NCBI GenBank assembly: GCA_963677655.1
Contig: OY782088.1
Reading direction: 5' to 3' (one strand)
Length of the DNA stretch: 64,000 nucleotides
Source of the DNA: Saccharicrinis sp963677655
GTDB taxonomy: Bacteria; Bacteroidota; Bacteroidia; Bacteroidales; Marinilabiliaceae
Made by a program: the position numbers and the translations under genes. The notes below the pieces were generated by a model that was not told the DNA's origin, ran no database searches, and saw nothing but the letters and a program-made list of their open reading frames with translations. The stretch's first letter is position 1, and each line of letters begins with the position of its first letter. Shown here in pieces: positions 1-8,651 of this stretch.

Positions 1-2
1 AA

Positions 3-458
3 CAATGTTTTATAATAAAACCTGACAACTTTTTAATCCCAAAAGAGTCTATACAAATACACGGCATTTCCAATGAAGATGCTCAAACATCAGGCTTTAA
101 CTTAAAGGATGTTCTTGAAAAGTTTAACACCTCTATATCAAAAACAGATTACATTATTGCACACAACTTAAGCTTTGATGAAGAAATCATTAAAAATGAG
201 TTTAAAAAAACAGCAATAAACCTTAATCTTAAAAATAAAAAAAGGATATGTACAAAAATTATGACTACACAACTCTGTGCAATACCATCGATTAAACACA
301 CCTTTAAATGGCCAACACTCTCTGAACTTCATATTAAATTATTCAATGAAGATTTAAATGATGCTCATAGTGCATTGTCAGACACTCTAGCTTTAATGAA
401 GTGCTATTGGGAATTAGAAAAATATGGTTTATCTCCAAGAAACCATCTAGATATATAG
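3..458 (+). CDS. 3'-5' exonuclease (DnaQ/RNase T-like), 5'-truncated by the window edge
   Basis: The reading frame is open from base 3 to the stop at 458, so the ATG at 261 is internal and not the start. The visible C-terminal part (about 151 residues) has exonuclease features of the DnaQ fold: HGIS near its start, AHNLSFDEEII (the Exo II block, N and D), and near the end DAHSALSDTLAL, which is the Exo III block with H and D that bind the catalytic metals. The family removes nucleotides from 3' ends as a proofreading subunit or a stand-alone nuclease. Exo I (DxE) would lie to the left of the window, so it cannot be decided whether this is a polymerase III epsilon subunit or another family member. 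No partner gene is visible. Confidence 0.8.
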   Translation, partial: QCFIIKPDNFLIPKESIQIHGISNEDAQTSGFNLKDVLEKFNTSISKTDYIIAHNLSFDEEIIKNEFKKTAINLNLKNKKRICTKIMTTQLCAIPSIKHTFKWPTLSELHIKLFNEDLNDAHSALSDTLALMKCYWELEKYGLSPRNHLDI

Positions 459-680
459 ATCGAATTAATTACTATTTTTTTAGAGAATCGGGATTAAATT
501 TCAATATCCCTTTTCTTTAAAAATCCTTATTTTAATAGATATTAACACGAATTTTAAATCTATATCAACAATGCAAACTTGAATAAGAAGGAGAACATTA
601 ACACACTTCTATATTAAGGGTTTGTTTTTTAACGACATTAAATAAACAACTAGAAATTAACACATACAATTTTGACCTAC

Positions 681-716
681 AAAAAAAAGGAACAGATATT
701 AAATCCATTCCTTTTT
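681..716 (-). terminator. Intrinsic terminator of tRNA-Met copy 1
   Basis: Nine-base arms at 684-692 and 708-716 (AAAAAGGAA and TTCCTTTTT) flank a short loop, and read on the minus strand the hairpin ends in a run of T. It lies directly 3' of the tRNA. The same hairpin, with one extra G/C, follows the second tRNA, so each copy carries its own terminator. Confidence 0.6.
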
Positions 717-717
717 G

Positions 718-791
718 TAGCGAGAGGCGGGCTTGAACCGCCGACCTCATGATTATGAATCATGCGCTCTAACCAGCTGAGCTACCTCGCC
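718..791 (-). tRNA. tRNA-Met (anticodon CAT), copy 1
   Basis: Read on the minus strand from 791 to 718 this folds as a 74-nt cloverleaf. The acceptor arm is GGCGAGG paired with TCTCGCT with G.U at both ends, followed by a D arm, an anticodon stem CATGA/TCATG around the loop TTCATAA (anticodon CAT) and a T arm GGCGG-TTCAAGC-CCGCC. The discriminator base is A and CCA is not encoded. The absence of initiator features (C1xA72 mismatch, GGG/CCC anticodon stem) favours elongator Met. A lysidine-modified Ile tRNA cannot be wholly excluded. Confidence 0.93.
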
Positions 792-824
792 AAATTGTTT
801 GGTATTTAATATTGCTTTGTTTAC

Positions 825-860
825 AAAAAAAAGGAACAGATTTAAATCTATTCCCTTTTT
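825..860 (-). terminator. Intrinsic terminator of tRNA-Met copy 2
   Basis: This is the counterpart of the hairpin at 681-716, with arms rich in A/T ending in GGAA and TTCCC. It sits just 3' of the second tRNA on the minus strand and is followed by a T run in that reading. One arm has an extra base compared with copy 1. Confidence 0.55.
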
Positions 861-861
861 G

Positions 862-935
862 TAGCGAGAGGCGGGCTTGAACCGCCGACCTCATGATTAT
901 GAATCATGCGCTCTAACCAGCTGAGCTACCTCGCC
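862..935 (-). tRNA. tRNA-Met (anticodon CAT), copy 2
   Basis: The sequence is identical to the tRNA at 718-791 over all 74 nt, with the same anticodon CAT and no encoded CCA. The period between the copies is 144 bp and includes the terminator, so the pair arose by tandem duplication of a tRNA-plus-terminator unit. This copy is promoter-proximal (promoter at 957-987). Confidence 0.93.
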
Positions 936-956
936 ATCATTTTGTTTTTGCGGTTG

Positions 957-987
957 CAAATGTATATGATTTCCGAATAATCACCAA
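957..987 (-). promoter_or_regulatory. Bacteroidota-type promoter for the tRNA-Met pair
   Basis: On the minus strand there is TACATTTG (complement of 957-964), preceded by TTG (complement of 985-987) with a 20-bp spacer. This fits the TTG-N17-23-TAnnTTTG consensus of the primary sigma factor in this phylum. It lies about 20 bp upstream of the tRNA 5' end. Confidence 0.7.
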
Positions 988-1118
988 CTATTTCTCTAAA
1001 TATTTTTCAAAAAAAAGCACACACAACTACTACCAAATTTAATAACAGCACTTTACCCCTTAAATTTTTATACATATTATATAAAACAAATAAAATATTG
1101 GTATTTTTTTAATTCCTC

Positions 1119-1145
1119 TGTAACTTGAAACGATAGTTAGGCGTC
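1119..1145 (+). promoter_or_regulatory. Possible ECF-sigma autoregulatory promoter
   Basis: TGTAAC at 1119-1124 and CGTC at 1142-1145, separated by 17 bp, resemble the AAC / CGTC halves of ECF-sigma-dependent promoters. They lie 11 bp upstream of an ECF sigma gene. Autoregulation is common for such genes. This is an inference from two short motifs, and the same bases partly resemble a TAnnTTTG box (TAACTTGA), so the assignment is tentative. Confidence 0.4.
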
Positions 1146-1156
1146 AAACCCAATAG

Positions 1157-1729
1157 ATGAATCATTCTGATAAAAAAATAATAACCCAAGTCAGAAAAGG
1201 CGATATTGCAGCATATGCGTCTTTAGTAAAACGCTATCAAAATATGGCGTATTCATTAGCGCATAGTATAACAAAAAATAAAGAAGATGCAGAAGAAGTT
1301 GCTCAGGATGCATTTGTTAAAGCGTATAAAAAGTTAGATACATTTAAAGGAAATTCAAAATTTAGTACCTGGTTGTATCAAATAGTATACAGAACAGCTT
1401 TGAGCAAAATACGTTTAAAAAAAGACATTTATAAACCTACGAATAAAGAAGAAGACAGAAATATAAATTATGGCACTTATGAACAAAATCATTTAGAACG
1501 ACTTGATAAAAAGAAAATGTTAAAACTGGCTTTAAGCAGACTAAATGAAGATGAAGGATTTTTGCTTGTTTTGTATTATTACCAAGAACTAAATATTGAA
1601 GAAATTAGTTCATTAACTGATTATTCAGTAAGTAATGTTAAAGTGAAATTACATAGGGCCAGAAAAAATTTGTATTCGCAATTACAGATATTAATGAATG
1701 GAGAAGCAAAATCATTAATTCAAAATTAG
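1157..1729 (+). CDS. RNA polymerase sigma factor, ECF (sigma-70) family
   Basis: This is a 190-residue protein of typical ECF size. Region 2 (about residues 10-90) contains the core-binding and -10-recognition segment, including AEEVAQDAFVKAYKKL and the FKGNSKFSTWLYQIVYRTA block. Region 4 (about 120-180) has the helix-turn-helix IEEISSLTDYSVSNVKVKLHRARKNL. It directs RNA polymerase core to a specific regulon. The ATG at 1157 gives the complete region 2. The next gene starts 4 bases after the stop and encodes a small membrane protein, the usual arrangement for a sigma/anti-sigma pair. The regulon and signal are unknown. Confidence 0.93.
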   Translation: MNHSDKKIITQVRKGDIAAYASLVKRYQNMAYSLAHSITKNKEDAEEVAQDAFVKAYKKLDTFKGNSKFSTWLYQIVYRTALSKIRLKKDIYKPTNKEEDRNINYGTYEQNHLERLDKKKMLKLALSRLNEDEGFLLVLYYYQELNIEEISSLTDYSVSNVKVKLHRARKNLYSQLQILMNGEAKSLIQN

Positions 1730-1733
1730 GACT

Positions 1734-2162
1734 ATGAAACAAGATCATAAACATACCGATGAAGATAAAATAATACAGGATTTATTTAAAAATTATTCAC
1801 CTGATGCTCCTTCTGTTGACTTCACTAAAAATGCTATGAATGAAGTCTTCTTTGAATGGTCAAAACACCCTATTGAAAGCAAAACAAAAATGAGTATTGC
1901 CAATAAGATATGGATATCCTTAGGGGTTTTATTTGCTTTTGTATTGGTTTATTTTTTCGATGTTAAAAACGCATCTCAACAAGGAGGAACTTTAGCTGAA
2001 TCATTTAAGTTTTCAGAAACAGCTAAAATATTTAGTCATACATTTGAAACCATTTTCAGCAGTTTTTCTCAGGTTCCAACATTAGTATACATTGTCATTA
2101 TTGGAATTGGAATGATTTTATTACTGGATAAAGTATTTTCAAAAATGCTTAAACCCATATAA
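1734..2162 (+). CDS. Small membrane protein cotranscribed with the ECF sigma factor, possible anti-sigma partner
   Basis: The product has 142 residues, with an acidic soluble N-terminus of about 50 residues and two hydrophobic segments, roughly 55-73 (WISLGVLFAFVLVYFF) and 117-134 (LVYIVIIGIGMILLL). The gene begins 4 bases after the sigma gene ends, so the two are almost certainly one operon. The position and the cytoplasmic N-tail plus membrane layout suggest it restrains the sigma factor. No zinc-type HxxxCxxC anti-sigma motif is present and I do not recognise a named family, so the role is inferred from context only. Confidence 0.75.
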   Translation: MKQDHKHTDEDKIIQDLFKNYSPDAPSVDFTKNAMNEVFFEWSKHPIESKTKMSIANKIWISLGVLFAFVLVYFFDVKNASQQGGTLAESFKFSETAKIFSHTFETIFSSFSQVPTLVYIVIIGIGMILLLDKVFSKMLKPI

Positions 2163-2164
2163 TT

Positions 2165-4276
2165 TTAATTTTCTTTATTAACCAACGTCATTGCCAAACG
2201 TATAACATGATGAGGAATTTGCTTATTTGCTAATTCATAGATCTGCTGTAATTGCATTTCAGGATGTTTTGTAATTATATCCTTTACTTTCTTCTTTTCA
2301 TACGGCAAAACATATTGTTCAATATCAACATTTTCACCTTTTTCATATAGAGTAGACAAATGAGAATATACAGTAATTACATTAACTCCTGTTCTCGAAG
2401 CTATTATTTCTGGTGTTACTCCCTGCTTATATAGAGCAAAAGTTTTTTCATACGCAGGAGTAGCCTTTTTTCTTTTTTGTTTTATAAAGGCATTTATTTC
2501 ATCGACAAAAGCCTGACCATACTGCTCCCATTTTTTATTTCCTACACCTGAAATTTCTTTCATTTCCCATTCATTGGTAGGACGTTGTGCAACCATCTCC
2601 AAAAGTGTTGCATCAGAAAAAAGTATATACGGAGGAACACCCATTTCCACAGCCATCTTTCTACGAAGTTGTCTCAACCTGTCAAACAATCCTTCTTTTT
2701 TATCTATTACAGGAGCTGGTTTTGGCTTTTTAATTTCAACTTTAACCGCTCGTTTAATCTTTTGATGCAAATGATGTAACCTAACAGGCTCTCCTTCAAA
2801 AAGTACGTTTTTACTTAATGGTGTTAAAGCCAAAATAGTACCTTGTTCATATTCTACCTTTAAATAACCTAAACCAATTAACTGATTGATTATAATCTCC
2901 CAATCAGCAAGACTAACATCTTTTCCTGCACCAAAAGTTTTTATTTCATGAAACTTTCCGGCCAAAACATCTGGAGTACGATGCCCTACCAGAATAAATG
3001 GTAATATCTCCTTTGGTAATCTACCTGCTAAACGAGCTACTGCTGAAAGTGCTTTTTGAGCCAATACTGTTCCTTCAAATAACTTTTGTTTTCCTTTACA
3101 ATTATCACATTCTCCACAATTTTCAATTGTCCATTCACCAAAATAGTTAAGTAATAATTTTCTGCGACAATGGTTTGATTGGGCAAATTGAAGCATTCTT
3201 TCAAGACGAGCATTTAGTATCACTTTACGCTCTGACTCTTCATTAAATGATTCCAGAATAGTATAATCCTGCTGGCCATAAAACAGTAATGCATGAGCAG
3301 GTAAACCATCTCTGCCGCTTCTTCCTATTTCCTGGTAGTAACCTTCTATATTTTTAGGTAAGTTATGGTGCACAACCCATCGGACATTAGATTTATCAAT
3401 ACCCATACCAAACGCAATAGTTGCACATACAACTCTTATACGATCATTGATAAAATCATTCTGAACTCTATTGCGAATATCTGCATTCATCCCGGCATGA
3501 TAAAAACCTGATAATACACCATTAGCTCTTAAATATCGGGATAAATCCTCTGTATTTTTTTTACTTAAACAATATATAATTCCTGATTCATCTCCCCTTC
3601 TTTGAATAAAATCCAGAATCACCTCTTTGCGTTTATAAGCTGGCTTTACCTCAATGTAAATATTTGGGCGACTAAAAGAATCTTTAAATACTTTTGCATC
3701 TGTAATATTAAGCTGCAGTAGAATATCTTTTTGAGTTAAAGGATCTGCTGTAGCAGTTAAAGCCATAACCGGAATATCTTTAAACTGTTTTTTCAGGTAT
3801 CCTAACCGTTTATAGTCAGGTCTGAAATCATGCCCCCAACTTGAAATACAATGAGCCTCATCGATAGCTATCAAACTTATTTTAAGTTGAAGCAAGGTAT
3901 AATAAAAGCTTTCTGAATTCATTTTCTCCGGAGATACATAGAGCAGTTTTGTTACTCCATTTATTGCTTTTTTTACAACCTTAGTTTGTTCTTCATCCGT
4001 TAATGTACTGTTTATAAACTCAGCCTGTACTCCATTAACTTTCAGTGCTTCAACCTGATCTTTCATTAGCGCTATTAATGGCGATACCACTATTGTTATT
4101 CCTTCTAAAGTCAAAGCTGGAATTTGAAAACAAATGGACTTTCCTCCCCCTGTAGGCATCAAGACCAGACAATCATTCCCATCTAAAGCTGATGCAATTA
4201 CTTGTTTTTGTAAAGGTCTAAAATCACTATAACCAAAAATCTCTTTTAAAGTCTGTTTTGCACTTTCCATTAACAT
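2165..4276 (-). CDS. recQ: ATP-dependent DNA helicase RecQ
   Basis: This 703-residue SF2 helicase unwinds DNA 3'-5' in recombination and fork repair. Visible features in order are the Walker A MPTGGGKS, motif II DEAH in IAIDEAHCISSWG, motif III LTATADP, motif VI GRSGRDG and the RecQ zinc site (CRRKLLLNYFGE then CGECDNCKG). A winged-helix region, an HRDC domain (about 525-600, ending ISGVGNKKWEQYG) and a C-terminal helix-turn-helix extension (about 615-700) follow. The length and extension are normal for Bacteroidota RecQ. ATG at 4276 is taken; a second ATG two codons later is equally possible. A good promoter lies just upstream. The 3' end nearly abuts the convergent gene ending at 2162. Confidence 0.97.
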   Translation of the reverse strand: MLMESAKQTLKEIFGYSDFRPLQKQVIASALDGNDCLVLMPTGGGKSICFQIPALTLEGITIVVSPLIALMKDQVEALKVNGVQAEFINSTLTDEEQTKVVKKAINGVTKLLYVSPEKMNSESFYYTLLQLKISLIAIDEAHCISSWGHDFRPDYKRLGYLKKQFKDIPVMALTATADPLTQKDILLQLNITDAKVFKDSFSRPNIYIEVKPAYKRKEVILDFIQRRGDESGIIYCLSKKNTEDLSRYLRANGVLSGFYHAGMNADIRNRVQNDFINDRIRVVCATIAFGMGIDKSNVRWVVHHNLPKNIEGYYQEIGRSGRDGLPAHALLFYGQQDYTILESFNEESERKVILNARLERMLQFAQSNHCRRKLLLNYFGEWTIENCGECDNCKGKQKLFEGTVLAQKALSAVARLAGRLPKEILPFILVGHRTPDVLAGKFHEIKTFGAGKDVSLADWEIIINQLIGLGYLKVEYEQGTILALTPLSKNVLFEGEPVRLHHLHQKIKRAVKVEIKKPKPAPVIDKKEGLFDRLRQLRRKMAVEMGVPPYILFSDATLLEMVAQRPTNEWEMKEISGVGNKKWEQYGQAFVDEINAFIKQKRKKATPAYEKTFALYKQGVTPEIIASRTGVNVITVYSHLSTLYEKGENVDIEQYVLPYEKKKVKDIITKHPEMQLQQIYELANKQIPHHVIRLAMTLVNKEN

Positions 4277-4280
4277 GCTG

Positions 4281-4313
4281 CAAAAGTATCTAAATATATT
4301 TTCAACACATCAA
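4281..4313 (-). promoter_or_regulatory. Promoter of recQ
   Basis: On the minus strand TACTTTTG (complement of 4281-4288) is preceded by TTG (complement of 4311-4313) with a 22-bp spacer, within the phylum's range. The -7 element sits only 4 bp from the start codon, so the transcript would be leaderless or nearly so if initiation really begins at 4276. The second ATG at 4270 would leave a few bases of leader. Confidence 0.5.
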
Positions 4314-4396
4314 TATTTTTTTATCCTTTTTTTGTAACCGGCTAACAATTGTGTGTGTCTAAATAAATAGAACGAACACTTAAAATACATAATATC

Positions 4397-4753
4397 ATGG
4401 AAGAAGTTTTAGTACCTATATTTGTAGTAGCCATTATTTTTGGTTCCATTCCAGGAATGATAGTAGCCTTAATTTATTTAAAAAACAGGCGAATTGAACG
4501 TACCGCTTTAATAGCAGCAGGATTAGATGCTAAGATTTTTAAAGAAGGAGAGAAAAAATCAACCATTCACAACGCATTAAAATTTGGAATTTTAGCAGTT
4601 GGTATTGGCCTTGGTATAATAACTGGTGATCTTTTAGCTAAGTCTTCAAATTTAGAAGAAGCTGCTGCCTATTTTTCAATGATCTTTATTTTTGGAGGTA
4701 TTAGTTTATTAATTTATTATCTGATCCAAAGAAAATTAGAAATACAGGAATAA
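4397..4753 (+). CDS. Small inner-membrane protein (DUF6249-like)
   Basis: The product has 118 residues and three predicted membrane segments: 4-26 (LVPIFVVAIIFGSIPGMIVAL), about 63-82 and about 90-111. A basic loop, LKNRRIERTALIAAGLDA, follows the first. The overall pattern (helix, RxxERxALIAAG, two helices) is that of small Bacteroidota membrane proteins of the DUF6249 kind, often found next to ECF sigma genes. The function is unknown. The gene stands alone and ends at a strong bidirectional terminator. Confidence 0.75.
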   Translation: MEEVLVPIFVVAIIFGSIPGMIVALIYLKNRRIERTALIAAGLDAKIFKEGEKKSTIHNALKFGILAVGIGLGIITGDLLAKSSNLEEAAAYFSMIFIFGGISLLIYYLIQRKLEIQE

Positions 4754-4757
4754 AAAC

Positions 4758-4790
4758 TAAAAAAGCGACGATAATTCGTCGCTTTTTATA
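4758..4790. terminator. Bidirectional intrinsic terminator
   Basis: A perfect hairpin, AAAAGCGACG / CGTCGCTTTT with a 6-nt loop, has A and T runs on both sides. It lies between the convergent genes ending at 4753 (+) and 4809 (-) and can serve both. Confidence 0.85.
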
Positions 4791-4808
4791 CTACTCACAG
4801 ATTAATTC

Positions 4809-5969
4809 CTATTTTTTAAAATTGTATAATTTCAACATCTTGTCAAAGATGGCTGTATTTTCATAAATACCCATAAACTCATTAGCTCCAGGACCAACTG
4901 CAAATACAGGAACCATACATGCACTATGATGACCGGTTACAAATCCTCCTTCAACGTATCCTTTTTTCATATCTCCATCAACAACTGCGAATCCTCCTGT
5001 TTCATGATCTGCAGTTACAATAACTAATGTTTCCTTATCCTGCATGGCAAATTTTAAAACTTCTCCAATTACAGTATCAAAATCTAACATTTCTCCTGTT
5101 AAAAAAGCCACATTATTTTGATGCGCTCCCCAATCAATTTGTGAACCTTCAATCATTAAAAAGAAACCATCTTTATCTTTACTTAAAATATCAATTGCTT
5201 TTTTTGAAGCTTCAATTAACATATCTCCTCGTTCGGTATAATCCGGATTATGTTCAGGAGCTGTTAATACTCCTAATTTTCCCTCATGAATACCTGATGC
5301 GTCACTTAGTTTAGTGAACATTTTATACCCTTTTGATTCTAATTCATTAACCAAATTTCTTTTATCCTTTCTATCAGTAAAAAACGTATTACCTCCACCA
5401 ATAAAAACATCAATGTCAGTTTTTAAAAAGTCACCAGCAATTTCTTCATACATTGATCTCTTGGGTTGATGTGCTATAAATGAAGCAGGAGTTGCATGCG
5501 TAATAGCTGAAGTACTAATCAAACCTGTTGCTAGTTCATTAGCTTCTGCTATTTCTAAAATACTCTTTATTGAATTCCCTTCAGCATCCTGACCTATCAC
5601 TCCGTTATTTGTTTTCTTACCACAAGCAAAAGCAGTTCCTCCAGCTGCAGAATCTGTTACATAATTATCTGCACTCTGTGTTTTTGAAAAACCAATACAT
5701 TTAAAATTTTCTAAATTCAGATTTCCTTTATTAGCTGTTAAACCAGAAAAGATATGATCAACACCCATTCCATCACCAACTAACAAAATTATATTTTTTG
5801 GCCTTTTCTTAAACTTGATATTATCTACATCATAATTTGCTACTTCATGTACATTCTCGTTTTTAAATACTAGTTTGGTATCCTTATCTTTATAGTTTTC
5901 CTGAGCCTTAACACTTCCAAAAAACAGAATTAATAAACCTAATCCTATTACTGACTTATTCATTATCAT
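4809..5969 (-). CDS. Alkaline phosphatase, exported (PhoA family)
   Basis: The product has 386 residues and hydrolyses phosphomonoesters in the periplasm. A signal peptide covers about residues 1-22 (hydrophobic LGLLILFFG, cleavage after VKA). Metal and active-site signatures are LLVGDGMG (D66 binds metal), TDSAAGG with the nucleophile S107 and TADHETGG near the C-terminus, whose H and D complete the zinc sites. The length is shorter than E. coli PhoA (about 470) but normal for Bacteroidota. A start at 5963 (second Met) is equally plausible. The gene stands alone; no Pho regulon neighbour is visible. Confidence 0.95.
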   Translation of the reverse strand: MIMNKSVIGLGLLILFFGSVKAQENYKDKDTKLVFKNENVHEVANYDVDNIKFKKRPKNIILLVGDGMGVDHIFSGLTANKGNLNLENFKCIGFSKTQSADNYVTDSAAGGTAFACGKKTNNGVIGQDAEGNSIKSILEIAEANELATGLISTSAITHATPASFIAHQPKRSMYEEIAGDFLKTDIDVFIGGGNTFFTDRKDKRNLVNELESKGYKMFTKLSDASGIHEGKLGVLTAPEHNPDYTERGDMLIEASKKAIDILSKDKDGFFLMIEGSQIDWGAHQNNVAFLTGEMLDFDTVIGEVLKFAMQDKETLVIVTADHETGGFAVVDGDMKKGYVEGGFVTGHHSACMVPVFAVGPGANEFMGIYENTAIFDKMLKLYNFKK

Positions 5970-6247
5970 TATTATTATTTTTATGAATTATATTATTATT
6001 TTAAAATTTGGGAAATAAACATACAATTAATTCATTAATTGAAGTAATCTTTTACCTTAAGAAAAGTTTATCTTTTAGATTTAATTTTAGAGAAATAAAT
6101 AACCTTTAATGTATTAAATGAACATATGCTCTATTCACTGGTCATTTTTCAATAAAGTCAATAGCATTTGCATTTACGTAACGTAATTTAATATTTATTA
6201 ACACCTTTAATTGCTTATTTATCAAATAATTTATCACTTTTGTCAAA

Positions 6248-6323
6248 GGGATTTTTCATAAAACTTGGATTTAGTTAGCTGAATTAAGGGGAAAGGACAG
6301 ATATTTTTATCTGTCCTTTTTTT
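6248..6323 (+). ncRNA. Candidate small RNA A (paralog of the one at 49566-49643)
   Basis: This lies inside a 660-bp gene-free gap (5970-6629). It ends in a strong intrinsic terminator, AAAGGACAGATA / TATCTGTCCTTT (6292-6303 and 6308-6319) followed by T7. Upstream is CACTTTTG (6235-6242), one base pair off the -7 consensus, with TTG at 6211-6213. The body aligns with a second element at 49566-49643: GATTTTT, CAT, a GATTTA block, TGA.TTAAGGG, then a GGA-rich terminator stem. Similarity extends past the terminator (TATACCCC versus TATGCCCA). There is no ORF. The rest of the gap is AT-rich with nothing recognisable. Confidence 0.55.
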
Positions 6324-6629
6324 ATACCCCTATTTTTTCAACTACATAATAATAAAAACATCTTTTTTTTACTCACAACCCCATTTTCCTAATTTTTTAA
6401 ATATTGCACATCTAAAACCATTAAATCAAGAACTAAATTTGTATTATTTTTTTCACTATTTAAGTGCCATTAGATTTTCGCATATATCCAGATTGTATCT
6501 TATAATTAAAAAGTCTTGACATATTCAATAATTATCACTTAATTGAACTTATTGAATACTATTTTCCAAATTTTAAATAAAATATTATCTTGTGCGCATT
6601 CTATGATTAAAAACTAATAAGTTTACACG

Positions 6630-7019
6630 ATGTCAGATCAAAAAGAGAAAATTGAACTAGAATTTATCATTAAAACTTCTCCTTCAATTTTATACAACAG
6701 GCTTTCAACCCCAAGTGGACTTTCAGAGTGGTTTGCTGATGATGTAAATGTAAAGGGTAAAGTTTTTACATTTATATGGGAAGGGGCGGAACAAGAAGCT
6801 GAACTTCTAAATCAAAAAGAAAATTCAACTATCAAATTTCATTGGTTAGATGATGATGATGAAGATTCTTATTTTGAATTTAATATCAATGTTGATGAAC
6901 TAACTGGTGAAACAGCATTAATGGTTGTTGATTTTGCCGAAGAAGATGATAAAGAAGATTCAGTTGAGCTTTGGAATCAACAAGTCGACCAATTAAAACA
7001 CTGTTTAGGTTCGATTTAA
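6630..7019 (+). CDS. START-like domain protein (AHSA1/SRPBCC-related)
   Basis: The product has 129 residues and is acidic. It begins KIELEFIIKTSPSILYNRLSTPSGLSEWFADDV, the typical opening of the small Bacteroidota START-like family related to AHSA1: a beta strand, then a helix ending in the LSEWFAD turn. It then continues IWEGAEQEAELL, strands, and a C-terminal helix (WNQQVDQLKHCLGS). The fold binds hydrophobic ligands or partner proteins; the ligand here is unknown. It precedes an LptF/G permease by 110 bp, and a promoter-like element separates the two, so they may be transcribed separately. Confidence 0.85.
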   Translation: MSDQKEKIELEFIIKTSPSILYNRLSTPSGLSEWFADDVNVKGKVFTFIWEGAEQEAELLNQKENSTIKFHWLDDDDEDSYFEFNINVDELTGETALMVVDFAEEDDKEDSVELWNQQVDQLKHCLGSI

Positions 7020-7043
7020 TTATTCCGAAATAAAATATTAATA

Positions 7044-7051
7044 TAACTTTG
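7044..7051 (+). promoter_or_regulatory. Probable -7 element upstream of the LptF/G permease
   Basis: TAACTTTG matches TAnnTTTG exactly and is followed by GCA, as at other promoters here. No TTG lies at the expected -33 distance. It is 80 bp upstream of the start codon at 7131. Confidence 0.4.
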
Positions 7052-7130
7052 CACTCTATTTTGTACACTGGTACATTAGAGTGCTTTTTTTTGGCACAAT
7101 TTTTACATATAAAGGACAAATTATTTTCAA

Positions 7131-8621
7131 ATGAAGAAACTTCATGTTTTCATATTAAAGAGTTATCTGGGGCCATTAGTAATGACCTTTTTTATTTCAC
7201 TCTTTATTTTAGTTATGCAAATATTATGGAGATATGTTGATGATTTAGTTGGAAAAGGATTAGAAGTTTCGGTATTAATTGAATTACTTTTTTATGCATC
7301 GTTACAAGTAATACCAATGGCTTTACCTTTGGCAATTTTATTAGCCTCTCTAATGTCCTTTGGTAACCTGGGTGAAAACTATGAACTCACAGCATTAAAA
7401 TCTGCTGGTATTTCACTACCCAAAATTATGGCTCCTCTAATTATCTTCTCAATATTAATTTCTATTGGGGCCTTTAAGTTTTCAAACAATGTATTACCCG
7501 TTGCAAACCTAAAGTTTACCAGTCTTATGTGGTCTGTACGTCAATCTAGACCTGAATTTGACATCAAGGAAAAGATTTTTTATGATGGATTAGATGATTT
7601 CAGCATTAAAATTGACCATAAATCAAAGAATGGAGAAATGCTTTATGATATTATGATTTACGATCACCGTGATCAAATATCTGGCAATTCAAATGTAACA
7701 TTAGCTGATTCAGGAAGACTTCAATTCACAGAGGACAATAAATACCTTAAACTCACTCTTTTTGATGGAGTTCAGTATAACGAAAAAGTTCATAATTCAC
7801 GCAAAAAGAGAGACGAAAAATATCAATTCAAAGAAGATCACTTTAAAAAACAAATAGCCATGATTCCTCTGCAAGGTATGGAGTTTAACAGAATGGCTGA
7901 CTCTCAGTTTTCCAGTCATGGAAAAATGAAAAATCTTGATCAAATTAGTCACGATACAGACTCCCTAATAGAAGTAAGAAAAAAACACATTGCTAAGCTT
8001 AAACCCAAAATTGAACATTCATATTTCACACAAAATAACAGAAAAACACAAAAAAAAGTATCTGGTAATGATAGCCTGCAAACAGAACCAGTAAAAACAA
8101 TCGAATCATACCAAACTATTGATAGCGATAGTGTATTTAAAAGTTTTAATGCAGAAAAAAAGGTAATGATCTTAAGTAATGCTCTAAGGCGAGCACGCGA
8201 TACCAAAAATAAAATTGACGAACAATTAAATTCTATGGATAGAGTTAATTACCATATCGTTCGTCATAAAATTGAATGGCACAGAAAATTTACTTTATCA
8301 TTTGCCTGCCTGATCTTCTTCTTTATTGGTGCTCCTCTTGGTGCAATTATAAGAAAAGGAGGATTAGGGATGCCTGTAGTTATATCAGTTCTGTTTTTTA
8401 TTATTTATTATATAATAGATACATTTGGATATAATGTAAGTAAAAAAGAAGTTTGGCCACCTCATTTTGGAATATGGCTTTCATCAGTAGTTCTATTTCC
8501 TATTGGAGTATTTTTAACTTACAAAGCATCTACAGATTCTTCTATATTAAACACAGATGCATATGTTATATTCTTTCAAAAACTTTTTAAAAAGTTTAAA
8601 AGAAACAAGAAAAATACATAG
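7131..8621 (+). CDS. LptF/LptG family permease (lipopolysaccharide export)
   Basis: The product has 496 residues. The N-terminal part has three membrane helices (about 14-35, 50-75 and 98-120) with the family pattern SYLGPLVMTFFISLFILVM and ALPLAILLASLMSFGNLGENYELTALKSAGIS. A large periplasmic jellyroll-like region (about 130-380) is followed by three more helices (KFTLSFACLIFFFIGAPLGAI onward). LptF and LptG form the membrane part of the LptB2FG ABC transporter that extracts LPS from the inner membrane. Which of the two it is cannot be told from sequence alone, and lptB is not nearby. The periplasmic segment has a charged, low-complexity insert (about 270-340). Confidence 0.93.
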   Translation: MKKLHVFILKSYLGPLVMTFFISLFILVMQILWRYVDDLVGKGLEVSVLIELLFYASLQVIPMALPLAILLASLMSFGNLGENYELTALKSAGISLPKIMAPLIIFSILISIGAFKFSNNVLPVANLKFTSLMWSVRQSRPEFDIKEKIFYDGLDDFSIKIDHKSKNGEMLYDIMIYDHRDQISGNSNVTLADSGRLQFTEDNKYLKLTLFDGVQYNEKVHNSRKKRDEKYQFKEDHFKKQIAMIPLQGMEFNRMADSQFSSHGKMKNLDQISHDTDSLIEVRKKHIAKLKPKIEHSYFTQNNRKTQKKVSGNDSLQTEPVKTIESYQTIDSDSVFKSFNAEKKVMILSNALRRARDTKNKIDEQLNSMDRVNYHIVRHKIEWHRKFTLSFACLIFFFIGAPLGAIIRKGGLGMPVVISVLFFIIYYIIDTFGYNVSKKEVWPPHFGIWLSSVVLFPIGVFLTYKASTDSSILNTDAYVIFFQKLFKKFKRNKKNT

Positions 8622-8651
8622 CGATTTACATCATACAGAAACATTTCATTG

